Assembly (NCBI RefSeq): GCF_003293675.1
Contig: NZ_CP029984.1
Coordinates: 1,320,472 to 1,384,471 of the forward strand
Direction: 5' to 3'
Origin: Gardnerella leopoldii
GTDB lineage: Bacteria > Actinomycetota > Actinomycetes > Actinomycetales > Bifidobacteriaceae
DNA: 64,000 nucleotides
Shown: positions 1 to 9,045 of the stretch, piece after piece
How positions within the stretch are numbered: the stretch's first letter is position 1
How the letters are laid out: the number at the start of each line of letters is the position of its first letter
Made by a program: the position numbers and the translations under genes
Notes under the pieces: generated by a model
What the model saw: the letters and a program-made list of their open reading frames with translations, nothing else
What the model was told of the DNA's origin: nothing
Databases searched by the model: none

Positions 1-1149
1 ACAACAAACACTGGAGAAACAACATTTATCGTAGAAATAACCTTTGCAAACAAAGCAAAACAGAAAGTAACTCTTAAAGCTCACGTTGTAGAAATCATTC
101 CAGCAACACCACTAAACCCAGCTAAAAAGAGTATTACGTGGGCCGAGTTAATTCCTGCAAAGAAATCAACACCATGGACCGAGCTAACACCAGCGACACC
201 AGCTCCAACACCAACTCCCGTACCTCCGACACCTGTTCCACCAACACCGGAACCAACGCCTTCGCCTACGCCGACACCGACGCCTGATCAACAACCTGCA
301 GTGCCTCTGCAGCCGAAACCAAACCCGGTGAATCCAACACCCGTTCCGCCAAAACCTGCGCCTAAACCAGAGCCACAACCTGTTCCACCAACACCAGAAT
401 CTCATTCTGGCAACAGTGAGCACTCTAGCAATGGCGAACCTGATAAGTCTGCAAATAGCACAACCCCACAGACTAATAAGTTCGATCAAGACCATAAGGA
501 AATTCCAAGCATGGGATTTCCCGGACCAACGCATCCTTCCAAAACTCTACAAACTCCTGCAGTTAGTAACGATTCTATGCGCGGAAACCACATAGAGCTT
601 AACGCAAACTCAGAATCACACACATTACAGCAACAGATTCCATCAGCACCAAAGAGTATTGCAGATTTACTTCCAGCGTTGTGCAACACTCTCACCGTCG
701 GGAATAATAACATTGCTTATGCGGGAAAAAATAACCATATCACTGTTACAGTAAATGCAACATCAGAATTCATGCGCAGATTACAACTAGAAAAAGCAGT
801 AAAAGCTTATGCCTACATATATTCCAACCCTAAACTTCTTTATAGCGCAAATGGAATGAAATATGTAACAGTTCACATTAATGAATATGGCAGAATTGTA
901 TTCGACGTAGTTATTCCAGAAGAATATAAAGGCAATCATACGATTGTCCTTATTGACGAAAACGGTAAACAAGTTGCGTGGACGAATACTTTAGTAAAGA
1001 AAGACCCTCATTTACACAAACAATCCACAATAGCCAATAATGCACTCCCTCGTACTGGAATACAAATAATTCCAATTGTACTTAGCGTTGCATTGATGCT
1101 GTTTGCTAGCACAATTGTGACAATTGCAAGAAAAAGAAAGTTTAACTAA
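1..1149 (+). CDS. LPXTG-anchored surface protein, C-terminal part (5' end outside window)
   Basis: The reading frame is open from the first base of the window, so this is the C-terminal 382 residues of a longer protein. After a short beta-type segment it has a long Pro/Thr-rich stretch (about residues 60-130, with repeated PTP, PVPP and PEP units) of the kind that spans the cell wall. A further domain of about 150 residues follows. The C-terminus is a full sorting signal: LPRTG at 1045-1059, a hydrophobic segment and a basic RKRK tail. This predicts covalent attachment to peptidoglycan by a sortase. The ligand or adhesive function cannot be read from this part. A long hairpin follows the stop codon directly. 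Confidence 0.9.
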   Translation, partial: TTNTGETTFIVEITFANKAKQKVTLKAHVVEIIPATPLNPAKKSITWAELIPAKKSTPWTELTPATPAPTPTPVPPTPVPPTPEPTPSPTPTPTPDQQPAVPLQPKPNPVNPTPVPPKPAPKPEPQPVPPTPESHSGNSEHSSNGEPDKSANSTTPQTNKFDQDHKEIPSMGFPGPTHPSKTLQTPAVSNDSMRGNHIELNANSESHTLQQQIPSAPKSIADLLPALCNTLTVGNNNIAYAGKNNHITVTVNATSEFMRRLQLEKAVKAYAYIYSNPKLLYSANGMKYVTVHINEYGRIVFDVVIPEEYKGNHTIVLIDENGKQVAWTNTLVKKDPHLHKQSTIANNALPRTGIQIIPIVLSVALMLFASTIVTIARKRKFN

Positions 1150-1152
1150 GCG

Positions 1153-1197
1153 TAAGTTGTAGTTTTTATACATCCAATGTACAAAAACTACAACTTA
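1153..1197. terminator. Long hairpin terminator after the LPXTG gene
   Basis: A 21-bp stem (1153-1173 against 1177-1197) has a single mismatch and a 3-base loop. Runs of A and T within the arms could act in both directions. It separates the plus-strand surface protein from the minus-strand tRNA-Gly. Confidence 0.75.
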
Positions 1198-1215
1198 ACA
1201 ATTTTACAATCTGAA

Positions 1216-1289
1216 TGGAGCGGATGACGGGAGTCGAACCCGCCTCTGAAGCTTGGGAAGCTTCCATTCTACCGATGAACTACATCCGC
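1216..1289 (-). tRNA. tRNA-Gly (anticodon CCC)
   Basis: The minus strand folds as a cloverleaf. The acceptor is GCGGATG paired with CATCCGC. The anticodon stem GAAGC/GCTTC carries the loop TTCCCAA, with anticodon CCC. The T-loop is TTCGACT. The 3' CCA appears to be encoded (1216-1218). It is a single gene, without tRNA neighbours. Confidence 0.95.
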
Positions 1290-1419
1290 ATGCTGTAACT
1301 AAAAGCAAACTAGTTTCAACAACCATCTAAGGGTATCATGCACAGCTTACCGCTTCAATATTTAGGAATCAGTTTATGAACTCAATAAACAAGACAAGCA
1401 AGTTCAACAAATAAAATAT

Positions 1420-2298
1420 TCATGCAGCAATGCTCATTAGACGCCCAATCCTATCCTGAACAGTAGGACGCGCAGTACACAAACGCACAAGCGCAGGAGC
1501 GTTATTATTCCATGGGCAAATAATCATCAAAGAAGCAACAGCCTGCAATCCAGCAGTAGATTTCATCTCGTGAAGCTGCATGCCGTAGGTAATTTTATTA
1601 AGTGCGGAAGCAAGCGCAGCAAAATCTCCAGTAATTTCACTACTTCCCTTATCTGCGTCAAATTCACGCGAACCAGGAATAATTGCATTGATAATAACAG
1701 AAGCAATAGGAGCGAATAAAATATTTAAAAACTTACCAATAAATTTGCAATACTTGCGAATATCACGACGATATGTATCACCAACATAAACAAGCCAAGA
1801 ACCAACGTACGTTAATACTGTTGCTGTAGCAGTAGCCAGCGAAGAAGCGAGAATATCATGATTATAAATATGAGTTAATTCATGACCAATAACACTACGT
1901 AACTCGCGCTCGTTAAGGATATTAATCAAACCACGAGTACAACATATGCTTGCATGACGCTCACTTCTACCGGTTGCAAAAGCATTAGGACTTTCGTAGG
2001 GAGAAACCATTACTCGCGGCATAGGTTTACCAATTCGAGCAGATAAATCTCTAACCATTGCGTAGAGCACAGGCTCTTCTTCTTCACTAACCTCTGTAGC
2101 ACGCATAGCAATAATCGCAAGCTTACTTGAGCACCAATAAGCAAAAACACTAAATGCAATACCAGGAATAATGAACCATATTAGTGATGACAGATGCGAG
2201 CCAGCAAGAACCCAACATAAGGCAAGAAAAAGCCACACAACAACAAAAAATAGTGCGGCTTTTAAGCTGCCATAGTGTATTCTCAAGCCTTTCAACAT
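1420..2298 (-). CDS. htpX: M48 family membrane zinc metalloprotease HtpX
   Basis: This 292-residue protein is of the usual length for HtpX, a membrane protease that degrades misfolded membrane proteins. Two hydrophobic segments lie near residues 14-32 and 37-54. The zinc site HELTH is at residues 139-143, and the third ligand is in the REFDAD motif (Glu 212). Two more hydrophobic stretches (about 153-173 and 188-207) lie between these motifs, as in the family. The active site would face the cytoplasm. Start and length agree with the family. It is followed at 2404 by the fprA-like gene in the same direction, but the gap of about 100 bases leaves operon membership open. Confidence 0.92.
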   Translation of the reverse strand: MLKGLRIHYGSLKAALFFVVVWLFLALCWVLAGSHLSSLIWFIIPGIAFSVFAYWCSSKLAIIAMRATEVSEEEEPVLYAMVRDLSARIGKPMPRVMVSPYESPNAFATGRSERHASICCTRGLINILNERELRSVIGHELTHIYNHDILASSLATATATVLTYVGSWLVYVGDTYRRDIRKYCKFIGKFLNILFAPIASVIINAIIPGSREFDADKGSSEITGDFAALASALNKITYGMQLHEMKSTAGLQAVASLMIICPWNNNAPALVRLCTARPTVQDRIGRLMSIAA

Positions 2299-2403
2299 AT
2301 GATCTATCTTAATAATGCGAACTTAAATTTTTCTGAATATATACTGCGTATTTACTAACTACAAACTTAAATACTAAGTAATATTTTCAGTTTATTTAGG
2401 GCA

Positions 2404-3882
2404 TTATTTGCTACCTAAAGCAATATTTACAAGTTCAGACGCTGAAACAACTTTCTTTCGAGTTCTCTGCTCATTGGCTCCAAGCTCACGCTCATAAGAG
2501 TCAACTCGCTTCCAACCGGCGTAATCAATTGGTTTAATGCCCTTTTCTGCCAATAATTTATCTATAGAATTTTCATCGCGATCAGGTGCGATTCGCCCAG
2601 CATTGCCAGCTTTAGATAAATCTTCAAGCATATTATTAACAATCAAAAGAGCATCGGATTTTGTAGAGCCGATTAATCCTACCGGCCCACGCTTAGCCCA
2701 GCCAGTTGCATACAATCGCTCACGGACTTCGCCATTTTCTACAGACGTCACTAAGCGTCCATCAATATTTGCAAGCAAAGTACGCTTTTCGTCGTAAGCA
2801 ATTCCTGTAACTTCTGCAGGATGGTAGCCAATGGCATGGTAAACAGCTTGCACAGCGTAATCTTCAAATTCACCTGTGCGAGTCATTGTGCCATCCGCGC
2901 TTGTTACAGTTCGCTCAACTCGTATTGCTTTCACACGCCCATCTTCACCAAGAATTTCTACCGGCGCACAGTTGAAGTGGATAATATAGCGTTTGTCGGC
3001 TGGATTCCCCTCAAAATCAACGTTTCCGCCATCTTCCATATCTTCTGCCATGTCTCGAATCGCAAAAAGTTCCTCAACCATTTGACGCGTGAGCTTATCG
3101 TTACCGGCTACTTCAATAGTCTCATCGTCAAGTTCAAAATCATCCTCATTAATAACAATTTGCACTCCGGATAACTTTTCCATTTCGCGCAATTCTTGAA
3201 CAGAGAATTTTGCTTGGGCAACTCCACGACGAATAAATAAATGCAAGGTTTGGGTTTTATTTTTTTGCAATCCCTCATACACGTCGTCTGGAATATCCGT
3301 ATGCGCGCGCAAATAATCAGGATCTCGTAAAAGCTCACGAGCAACATCCATTGCCACATTTCCGCCGCCAATAACAGCTACTTCTTTTGCTTCAAGCGGC
3401 CATTCTCGATTGCTAGTCGGGTATCCGTCGTACCATTCTACGAATTTTGCAGCTCCGTACACTCCGTCTAAATCGGCGCCTGGAACTCCTCGAAGAGGCC
3501 TATCTTTCACAGCGCCGGTTGCAAATAGCACAGCATCGTAGCGTTCCAATAAATCTTCTAATGCAATATCCTTACCAAATTCAACATTTGCATAAAGATG
3601 AATATTTGGATTATCAAGCGTCTTTTCAAGCGCATCCGCAATAAATTTGATACTTGGATGGTCAGGAGCTACTCCGTAACGCACTAATCCAAAAGGCACT
3701 GGCAATTTTTCAAAAAGATCGATGCGAGCGCTAGAGCCTAATCCCAATTCTTCTCCACGCTTTGCAATCTGGCGTAAGAAGATATCGGAAGAATACACTC
3801 CTGCAGGGCCTGCTCCTATTACAGCAATACGCAGTTGAGATGTTTCTTGTGAAACATTTTCGCTTAAATTATTTTTTTCCAT
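2404..3882 (-). CDS. fprA: FAD-dependent ferredoxin/flavodoxin-NADP reductase, FprA (adrenodoxin reductase) type
   Basis: The protein has an N-terminal FAD-binding GAGPAG motif (about residues 24-29 from this start) and the PFGLVRYGVAPDH segment typical of adrenodoxin reductase-like enzymes. A second nucleotide-binding motif, IGGGNVAMD, serves NADP, and WAKRGPVGLIG lies near the C-terminus. The family transfers electrons between NADPH and ferredoxin or flavodoxin in the cytoplasm. Two in-frame ATGs are possible, at 3894 and 3882. The second is preferred because a GGGGAT ribosome-binding sequence lies just ahead of it and the family has no need for the extra four residues. A TATAAT -10 element on the minus strand (3905-3910) would start the transcript only a few bases before the first ATG. 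Confidence 0.88.
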   Translation of the reverse strand: MEKNNLSENVSQETSQLRIAVIGAGPAGVYSSDIFLRQIAKRGEELGLGSSARIDLFEKLPVPFGLVRYGVAPDHPSIKFIADALEKTLDNPNIHLYANVEFGKDIALEDLLERYDAVLFATGAVKDRPLRGVPGADLDGVYGAAKFVEWYDGYPTSNREWPLEAKEVAVIGGGNVAMDVARELLRDPDYLRAHTDIPDDVYEGLQKNKTQTLHLFIRRGVAQAKFSVQELREMEKLSGVQIVINEDDFELDDETIEVAGNDKLTRQMVEELFAIRDMAEDMEDGGNVDFEGNPADKRYIIHFNCAPVEILGEDGRVKAIRVERTVTSADGTMTRTGEFEDYAVQAVYHAIGYHPAEVTGIAYDEKRTLLANIDGRLVTSVENGEVRERLYATGWAKRGPVGLIGSTKSDALLIVNNMLEDLSKAGNAGRIAPDRDENSIDKLLAEKGIKPIDYAGWKRVDSYERELGANEQRTRKKVVSASELVNIALGSK

Positions 3883-4192
3883 TATTATCCCCATATTGAG
3901 CTGTATTATACGGCACTTTTCGCCGTTTTCGCGCTATTTAGCGCGGCCTACAAGCATAGGTTGCCTCAATCCACTCAGCAGCGTAACTGTAAAGCGTTTA
4001 TATGTAATTCTTCGCCAAAAATAAGTTACGTACAAGCTTGAGCTCTTACCGTTTGCAGCTAACTCGTATGCTTTCATAATTAGACTAGCGCATTACTTCG
4101 TCTTACAACATGCTCAAATAAATAAAATGCTCAAACGAATATTATTAAAGGTGTCGTAATGAATATCGTAAAAAATATTGCCAAAAATATTT
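3883..4192. other. Intergenic region between fprA and the metal ATPase
   Basis: No gene is seen. It holds the TATAAT-like -10 of fprA on the minus strand (3905-3910), without a convincing -35. A strong short palindrome lies at 3930-3945 (CGCGCTA, two bases, TAGCGCG). AT-rich sequence follows the ATPase stop, with a weak AATATT hairpin near 4168-4190. Confidence 0.5.
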
Positions 4193-6505
4193 TTATTTTC
4201 GTTCGCGCAATGCTGTTAAAGCCCACATAATAGCAACAACATCAATTGCTTCTTGCATCATTGCGCCAATAACTGCTGGAATAAAACCGAAAGCCGCAAA
4301 AATCATACTTATAATTGCCAATCCAATGCCCATCAATACTGACTGAACCATAACGCATTTAGTATGTTTTGCTACTCTTATTGCGCTTGCAACAGAAGAA
4401 ATATCGTTGTTCATAATAACTAACTGAGCACATTCAGATGCTGCCGTATCTGTGCCATCCGTTACCGCTACGCCAATATCTGCAGCCGCAAGCACTGGAG
4501 CATCGTTTACACCGTCTCCAACCATCATTGTTACAGTCGAATCTTTCTTACTTTTGGCTGCATTGTAATTGTGCTTTTTTACATACGCTAATTTATCTTG
4601 CGGAAGCAAATCTGCATATATTGTGTCAATTCCAACGCTTTTACCAATTGTTGTTGCAGCTTGCAAACTATCTCCAGTAAGAATAGATATTGAGCGCGCA
4701 CCAAGCGTACGCAATGCGTCAATAGTTGATTTCGCGTTATCGCGAGGCACGTCTTTTAACACAATCCGACCAACTAGCACTCCGTCAAAGGAAACATAGG
4801 TTGCCATTTCGTCTGCAGCGAGCGCATTGACTACATGTTGTGCCGCAATATGTTGTGTCGCAATATGATTCATGACCTGTTTATTAATATCAGTTTGCTC
4901 AGTAACATACTTTCTACGCCCAACGCGCACCAAAACACCATCTACAACGCCTTGAATACCCTGACCTGCAGTTTCCTTCACACTATGCACTACTGGGTAT
5001 TCTCTAACGCTAGGCAATTGCGGAGTTGAAGATGGATGCGTGTGCTCCCACAAAACTGAACCTGCTTTTGCTATACCTCCAGCGAGAATATGCTGAGAAT
5101 ACGTTTCTAGCACACCTGCGAGCATCACAATTCGATCAGCTTTCTGCGTAGTATCGATTACGTCTACGTTTACAACTTGCGGCTGTTTTACAGTTAGCGT
5201 GCCGGTTTTGTCAAAAAATACGTCTGTTACACGACTTAATTGCTCAAGCACATCCTGACTTTTAACAACAATTCCAAGTTTTGCTAAACGCCCAGTACCA
5301 GCCATGCAAGCAACTGGAACTGCAATAAGCAGAGGACATGGGGTTGCTAGAACCAATACTTGCGCAAATCGCAATGCGTCGCCAGAAAAGCTCCAAGCAA
5401 GACCTGCAATCGCAAAAGATAATACTGTAAACGGCACAGATAGCATGTCTGCAAATCTAACTACTGCAGCTTTAGAAGACCTAGCAGACTCAACAAGCTG
5501 CATGATTTTCTGATACTGCGAGTTTTTAGACAGCTTTGTTACGCGCATAATAAGCACAACTCCACCGTTTACACAGCCTGAAAGCACTGCAGCTCCCGCA
5601 TAGACTTCTCTAGGAACAGATTCTCCGTTAATAGCACTTGTGTCTAAAATTGCAGAACCGCTTAATAATTCACCGTCAACTGGCACTGTTTCGCCAGGAA
5701 GCACAATAATTACGTTTCCTATCTTTAGCTCATCAACAGGAACTGTAGCGTAACGCTGCAAATTTGAGGAGATTTCGTTGTCTGTAGATGCTTGCAAAAA
5801 TGGGCAATTATTTTGTTTACAGTTGCAATTTTGCAAGTCATTATTTTCGCAATTACTTTCGCTATTTTGCTCGCTACTATTAGATTGCTTAGAATTAGCG
5901 GCATCTACTTTTCTAAATTCAGCATGCTGGCACAGAACACACGAGCTAGGCTTGCACTGATTTTCACTCAAACATGGCGGTTCGTATGATTTATCATTTG
6001 CTTGATTATGATTCATACCATGCTCAATACCTGGCAAAGTCATAAGGTGAGCAGTTTTTGGAGCTGCGCTTACTAAAAGAGATAGATTGCGCTGAGCTTT
6101 CATATGCGCAAAATCTTCTATAGCTTCTCCAGTCCAAACCATTACAACAATCAAATAACTTGCCCAGAACTCACCAATACAAAGTGTTGTAAGCAATGCA
6201 ACAAAAGCAAGTAGATCAATACCTAAAGTTCCATGCAGTAAATGTTTAATCATATTACGCAAAGAAATAACGCTCGTATATAAAACGAGAATAGCGATAA
6301 TAGTTTTGCCAAGACTAATACTTATGGAAATACTGCAATTAATTTTTAAAAAATCAAAGATTTGCTGCGAAAAATTAGAAATTTGCTCACAGAAAGTAGT
6401 TAATATAGGCAAATTATACGAGTACAAAGGCGCAATAAACGGAAAAGCAAGAATTACGACTGTTAATTGTGGTGCACGACGGCAATATGCTAAAAGTTTA
6501 CGCAT
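4193..6505 (-). CDS. Heavy-metal translocating P1B-type ATPase with a cysteine-rich insertion
   Basis: This 770-residue metal efflux or uptake ATPase of the cytoplasmic membrane has the phosphorylation motif DKTGTLT (Asp 432), the hinge motif GDGVNDAP, the actuator-domain TSAINGESVP and a transmembrane metal motif TPCPL (Cys 390) in place of the copper-type CPC. There is no recognisable N-terminal HMA domain. Between the second transmembrane pair and the actuator domain, residues 155-250 form an unusual hydrophilic insertion with eight cysteines and several His and Asn, where relatives usually have a short linker. The metal cannot be assigned: the CPL-type motif is known from a poorly characterised subgroup. 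A terminator was not clear. The upstream region contains a GGTTAAC/GTTAACC inverted repeat that may be an operator. Confidence 0.9.
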   Translation of the reverse strand: MRKLLAYCRRAPQLTVVILAFPFIAPLYSYNLPILTTFCEQISNFSQQIFDFLKINCSISISISLGKTIIAILVLYTSVISLRNMIKHLLHGTLGIDLLAFVALLTTLCIGEFWASYLIVVMVWTGEAIEDFAHMKAQRNLSLLVSAAPKTAHLMTLPGIEHGMNHNQANDKSYEPPCLSENQCKPSSCVLCQHAEFRKVDAANSKQSNSSEQNSESNCENNDLQNCNCKQNNCPFLQASTDNEISSNLQRYATVPVDELKIGNVIIVLPGETVPVDGELLSGSAILDTSAINGESVPREVYAGAAVLSGCVNGGVVLIMRVTKLSKNSQYQKIMQLVESARSSKAAVVRFADMLSVPFTVLSFAIAGLAWSFSGDALRFAQVLVLATPCPLLIAVPVACMAGTGRLAKLGIVVKSQDVLEQLSRVTDVFFDKTGTLTVKQPQVVNVDVIDTTQKADRIVMLAGVLETYSQHILAGGIAKAGSVLWEHTHPSSTPQLPSVREYPVVHSVKETAGQGIQGVVDGVLVRVGRRKYVTEQTDINKQVMNHIATQHIAAQHVVNALAADEMATYVSFDGVLVGRIVLKDVPRDNAKSTIDALRTLGARSISILTGDSLQAATTIGKSVGIDTIYADLLPQDKLAYVKKHNYNAAKSKKDSTVTMMVGDGVNDAPVLAAADIGVAVTDGTDTAASECAQLVIMNNDISSVASAIRVAKHTKCVMVQSVLMGIGLAIISMIFAAFGFIPAVIGAMMQEAIDVVAIMWALTALRERK

Positions 6506-6829
6506 ACACTTTCCTTACGCTGATCAGGTTAACTACGCTTAAGACGCTGCTAACACACGATTTCACGCCTTGTTAACCCACTGAGCGCAACCTAAATAGC
6601 GCACTCAATACACGGCGTAAAGATACTTATGTTGATTTTTGGTTAATCCCAATTTTGGAATTAACAATGACTTTTAATTATTTATTTGTCTCTTTAATAT
6701 ACCATGAAGCCTTGATGAGAAACATTCTCATAAACACAAGCTTAAATAATGCAAAACCAAAACAAATCCAAAAAAATAAATTAATAAACAAAAAAGTTCT
6801 GATTGGAAAATCAATCAGAACCCTGTTCG
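6506..6829. other. Intergenic region upstream of the metal ATPase
   Basis: No gene is supported. On the ATPase promoter side there is a 7-bp inverted repeat, GGTTAAC at 6527-6533 and GTTAACC at 6572-6578, which is a candidate operator. The rest is AT-rich sequence downstream of tRNA-Ala with a short A/T-rich run. Confidence 0.4.
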
Positions 6830-6902
6830 TGGAGCTAAGGAGACTCGAACTCCTGACCCTCTGCTTGCAAAGCAGATGCGCTACCAGCTGCGCCATAGCC
6901 CC
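6830..6902 (-). tRNA. tRNA-Ala (anticodon TGC)
   Basis: The cloverleaf on the minus strand has acceptor GGGGCTA paired with TAGCTCC (one G-T pair). The anticodon stem TCTGC/GCAGA has loop TTTGCAA. The T-loop is TTCGAGT and the discriminator is A. CCA is not encoded. It lies 34 bases after tRNA-Ile and is probably cotranscribed with it. Confidence 0.96.
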
Positions 6903-6936
6903 ATTCGGTATTGAATGAAATAATCACTCAATTCCG

Positions 6937-7010
6937 TGGGCCCGGGAGGACTTGAACCTCCGACCTCATCCTTATCAGGGATGCGCTCTAACCACCTGAG
7001 CTACGGGCCC
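6937..7010 (-). tRNA. tRNA-Ile (anticodon GAT)
   Basis: The minus strand starts with GGGCCCGTAGCTCAG and has an anticodon loop with GAT, a T-loop TTCAAGT and a closing GGGCCC. The Ile(GAT)-Ala(TGC) pair is the one usually found in rRNA operon spacers, but no rRNA sequence flanks it here. Confidence 0.96.
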
Positions 7011-7065
7011 AACTCGTACGCCTAAAACATACAAGTAGTTACATTAGCACAGACACAGAAAATGT

Positions 7066-7110
7066 CAAACCGCAACACGCCATAAAAAGAAAATAGCATG
7101 TTGCGGTTTG
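7066..7110 (-). terminator. Hairpin downstream of dps
   Basis: A perfect 12-bp stem (7066-7077 against 7099-7110, CAAACCGCAACA) lies just past the dps stop codon. The following T-run on the minus strand is weak, so it may protect the 3' end rather than terminate strictly. Confidence 0.55.
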
Positions 7111-7136
7111 AATCAAAAAAATTAAACAGAGGTTAA

Positions 7137-7616
7137 TTAATCAAGATGGCTACGCATGAACCACTGGAACTTTTCCAACTGTTGAACATGATCTTGAATA
7201 ATATTTGAGCTAACTAAATCAAGCTCATCAAGCTCCGCGATAGCCTTGCGATCGTCTGCAATCATATCGTTATAGTATTCAATAAGCGCTTGCAAATACT
7301 CCTTTGTGGACTTGCGACCAGTCAAAGCAAAACGCTTCCATGTACGAGCAGCAACAACATCATCAGCACGTCCAAGTGGAGAACCGCCCAAAGTTGCAAT
7401 TCGCTCAGCAGTTTCATCCGCCTGCGCCAAAACTTCAGCAACCTGTGGATCAAGCATTTCATGAACTGCAATAAAATCTGAACCAGTAACATTCCAATGC
7501 GCATGCTTAAGCACCAAAGCAGCTTCCTGCTCGTGGCTTAAACGATTCTGTAAAATGGCAACAGCCTTTTCACTGGCCGCTTCGTCGAGACCTGGCAAAA
7601 TATGCAACAAAGCCAT
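7137..7616 (-). CDS. dps: Dps-family ferritin-like DNA-protection protein
   Basis: This 159-residue protein is of typical Dps length. The intersubunit ferroxidase ligands are all present with the family spacing: His 40 (HWNV), His 52 (VHE), Asp 67 and Glu 71 (D..AER). The dodecamer oxidises and stores iron using peroxide and so protects DNA during oxidative stress. A strong ribosome-binding sequence (AAGGAAGG) precedes the ATG. It lies 57 bases downstream of the CNNM/CorC-like gene in the same direction and could be read from its transcript, although a promoter of its own is also possible in that gap. Confidence 0.95.
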   Translation of the reverse strand: MALLHILPGLDEAASEKAVAILQNRLSHEQEAALVLKHAHWNVTGSDFIAVHEMLDPQVAEVLAQADETAERIATLGGSPLGRADDVVAARTWKRFALTGRKSTKEYLQALIEYYNDMIADDRKAIAELDELDLVSSNIIQDHVQQLEKFQWFMRSHLD

Positions 7617-7673
7617 GTTCTATCCTTCCTTAGGTTTGTTAATACCGTTATTATTCTACTGCTATGGCTTAAA

Positions 7674-8969
7674 CTACGCGCGGCGACGCACTTCAATCGT
7701 CGCAATACGCCTACCATCAACCGCAGTCACAGTCATATCGTAACCATCCGCATCATGCAAAACAGCTCCAACACTTCCCATTGAACCAGTATGCGCTAAA
7801 AAGTAGCCTGCAACAGTCTCATACGGACCGTCTTCAAGCTCAATGCCGGTAATGTCAGCAAAATCTTCAATGGTCATACCGCCATCAATTTTTGCAACAC
7901 CATTTACAAAAGCAGTTGTTTTATTCACATTATTTTGCTCAGTTTCACCAGGCAAATCATATTCATCGCGAATATCTCCAACTAGCTCTTCTGTCATGTC
8001 CTCGAGCGTAACAATACCGTCAGTTCCACCATATTCATCGATGACAACAGCCAAATGAATACCACGTTTACGAAGAAGTTCCAGGCTCGGCAATAGTTTG
8101 GAAGTTCCAGGAAGACTAATTCCTTCGCGAGTTACATCTGCAACAGTTTTTGCATTTGGATCACGCACATCTAGCAAATCGCGAACATGCACAAAACCTA
8201 TAACATCATCAAAATCTTTGCCAATAACAGGGTAGCGAGAATACGGAAGCTCACGAATTTTCGCGGCAGCTTCTTCAAGGCTCAATGAACCATCCAAAAA
8301 CTCAACATCAGCACGAGGACGCATCACTTCAGCAACAATAGTTTCCGAAGCATCAAACACGTCATCCAAAATATTGCGCTCATCCTGACTTAAACGCTTA
8401 TTGCTATTAACAAGCACGCGCAATTCTTCGTCAGAAACTTCGCTTTCCTTCTCATTAGGATCAAAGCCAAGAATGCGCACAAAACCGTTCGTATTCTTTC
8501 CAATAAGCCAAATTAAAGGCTTGCAAATCTTTGAGAAAATATCTACTGCCGGCACAACCGATCGCGCAATCTGCTCAGCACGCTGCATAGCAATACGTTT
8601 CGGAACTAATTCAGAAATAACAATAGAACAGTAAGAAATAACAAGAGTTAGGAAGATTGTTGTAAGTGGGCCAGCAACGTGCGAAGAAACACCCCATGAA
8701 CATACAACCGGCACAACATACGGAGCTAAAGCAGACTCACCAAACGATGCGGAAAGAAAGCCAGAAAGAGTTACTCCAATTTGTAGAGCAGATAGAAAAG
8801 TGTTGGGATCGCGGGCAATTTTTGCAACTCTAGCGCCACGCGCATCCTGCAATTCCATGCGATCAATTTGCGAACTTCTCAAGCTCACTAAAGCTAATTC
8901 GGTTGCCGCAAATACGGAACCAAATAGCAAAAAAATCATAATGAGTAGAATATTAAAACCAATCGCCAT
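7674..8969 (-). CDS. CNNM/CorC-type membrane protein (DUF21, CBS pair, CorC_HlyC domain)
   Basis: The 431 residues show an N-terminal DUF21 membrane domain (about residues 1-180; hydrophobic segments near 5-25, 60-85, 95-120 and 130-155). A CBS pair follows (about 200-330, including VIDEYGGTDGIVTLEDM), and a C-terminal CorC/HlyC domain of about 85 residues. These proteins are called hemolysin C in older annotation but act in magnesium/cobalt transport or its control. No Shine-Dalgarno sequence precedes the ATG. A TTGATA-16 bp-TAAGAT promoter places transcription start at or next to the start codon, so the mRNA may be leaderless. dps follows in the same direction. Confidence 0.9.
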   Translation of the reverse strand: MAIGFNILLIMIFLLFGSVFAATELALVSLRSSQIDRMELQDARGARVAKIARDPNTFLSALQIGVTLSGFLSASFGESALAPYVVPVVCSWGVSSHVAGPLTTIFLTLVISYCSIVISELVPKRIAMQRAEQIARSVVPAVDIFSKICKPLIWLIGKNTNGFVRILGFDPNEKESEVSDEELRVLVNSNKRLSQDERNILDDVFDASETIVAEVMRPRADVEFLDGSLSLEEAAAKIRELPYSRYPVIGKDFDDVIGFVHVRDLLDVRDPNAKTVADVTREGISLPGTSKLLPSLELLRKRGIHLAVVIDEYGGTDGIVTLEDMTEELVGDIRDEYDLPGETEQNNVNKTTAFVNGVAKIDGGMTIEDFADITGIELEDGPYETVAGYFLAHTGSMGSVGAVLHDADGYDMTVTAVDGRRIATIEVRRRA

Positions 8970-9004
8970 ACTTGTTATCTTAGTTTACTTCTATGCGATA
9001 TCAA
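8969..9004 (-). promoter_or_regulatory. Candidate promoter for a leaderless mRNA (CNNM-like gene)
   Basis: On the minus strand, TTGATA (8999-9004) and TAAGAT (8977-8982) are separated by 16 bases. Counting about 7 bases onward reaches the A of the ATG at 8969. No ribosome-binding sequence lies between. Confidence 0.5.
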
Positions 9005-9045
9005 CAATTCTAAAATAATTATCACCATTAACGAAGATAAATTAT

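Noticed and set aside
184..534. Arg/Trp-rich minus-strand frame
   Set aside because: It is the antisense of the Pro/Thr-rich wall-spanning region of the surface protein.
3841..3856. parS-like sequence in the 5' part of fprA (TGTTTCTTGTGAAACA)
   Set aside because: It has two central mismatches and lies about 50 kb from the parS cluster; chance cannot be excluded.
6830..7010. tRNA-Ile/Ala pair as remnant of an rRNA operon spacer
   Set aside because: No 16S or 23S sequence flanks the pair; they stand as ordinary tRNA genes.
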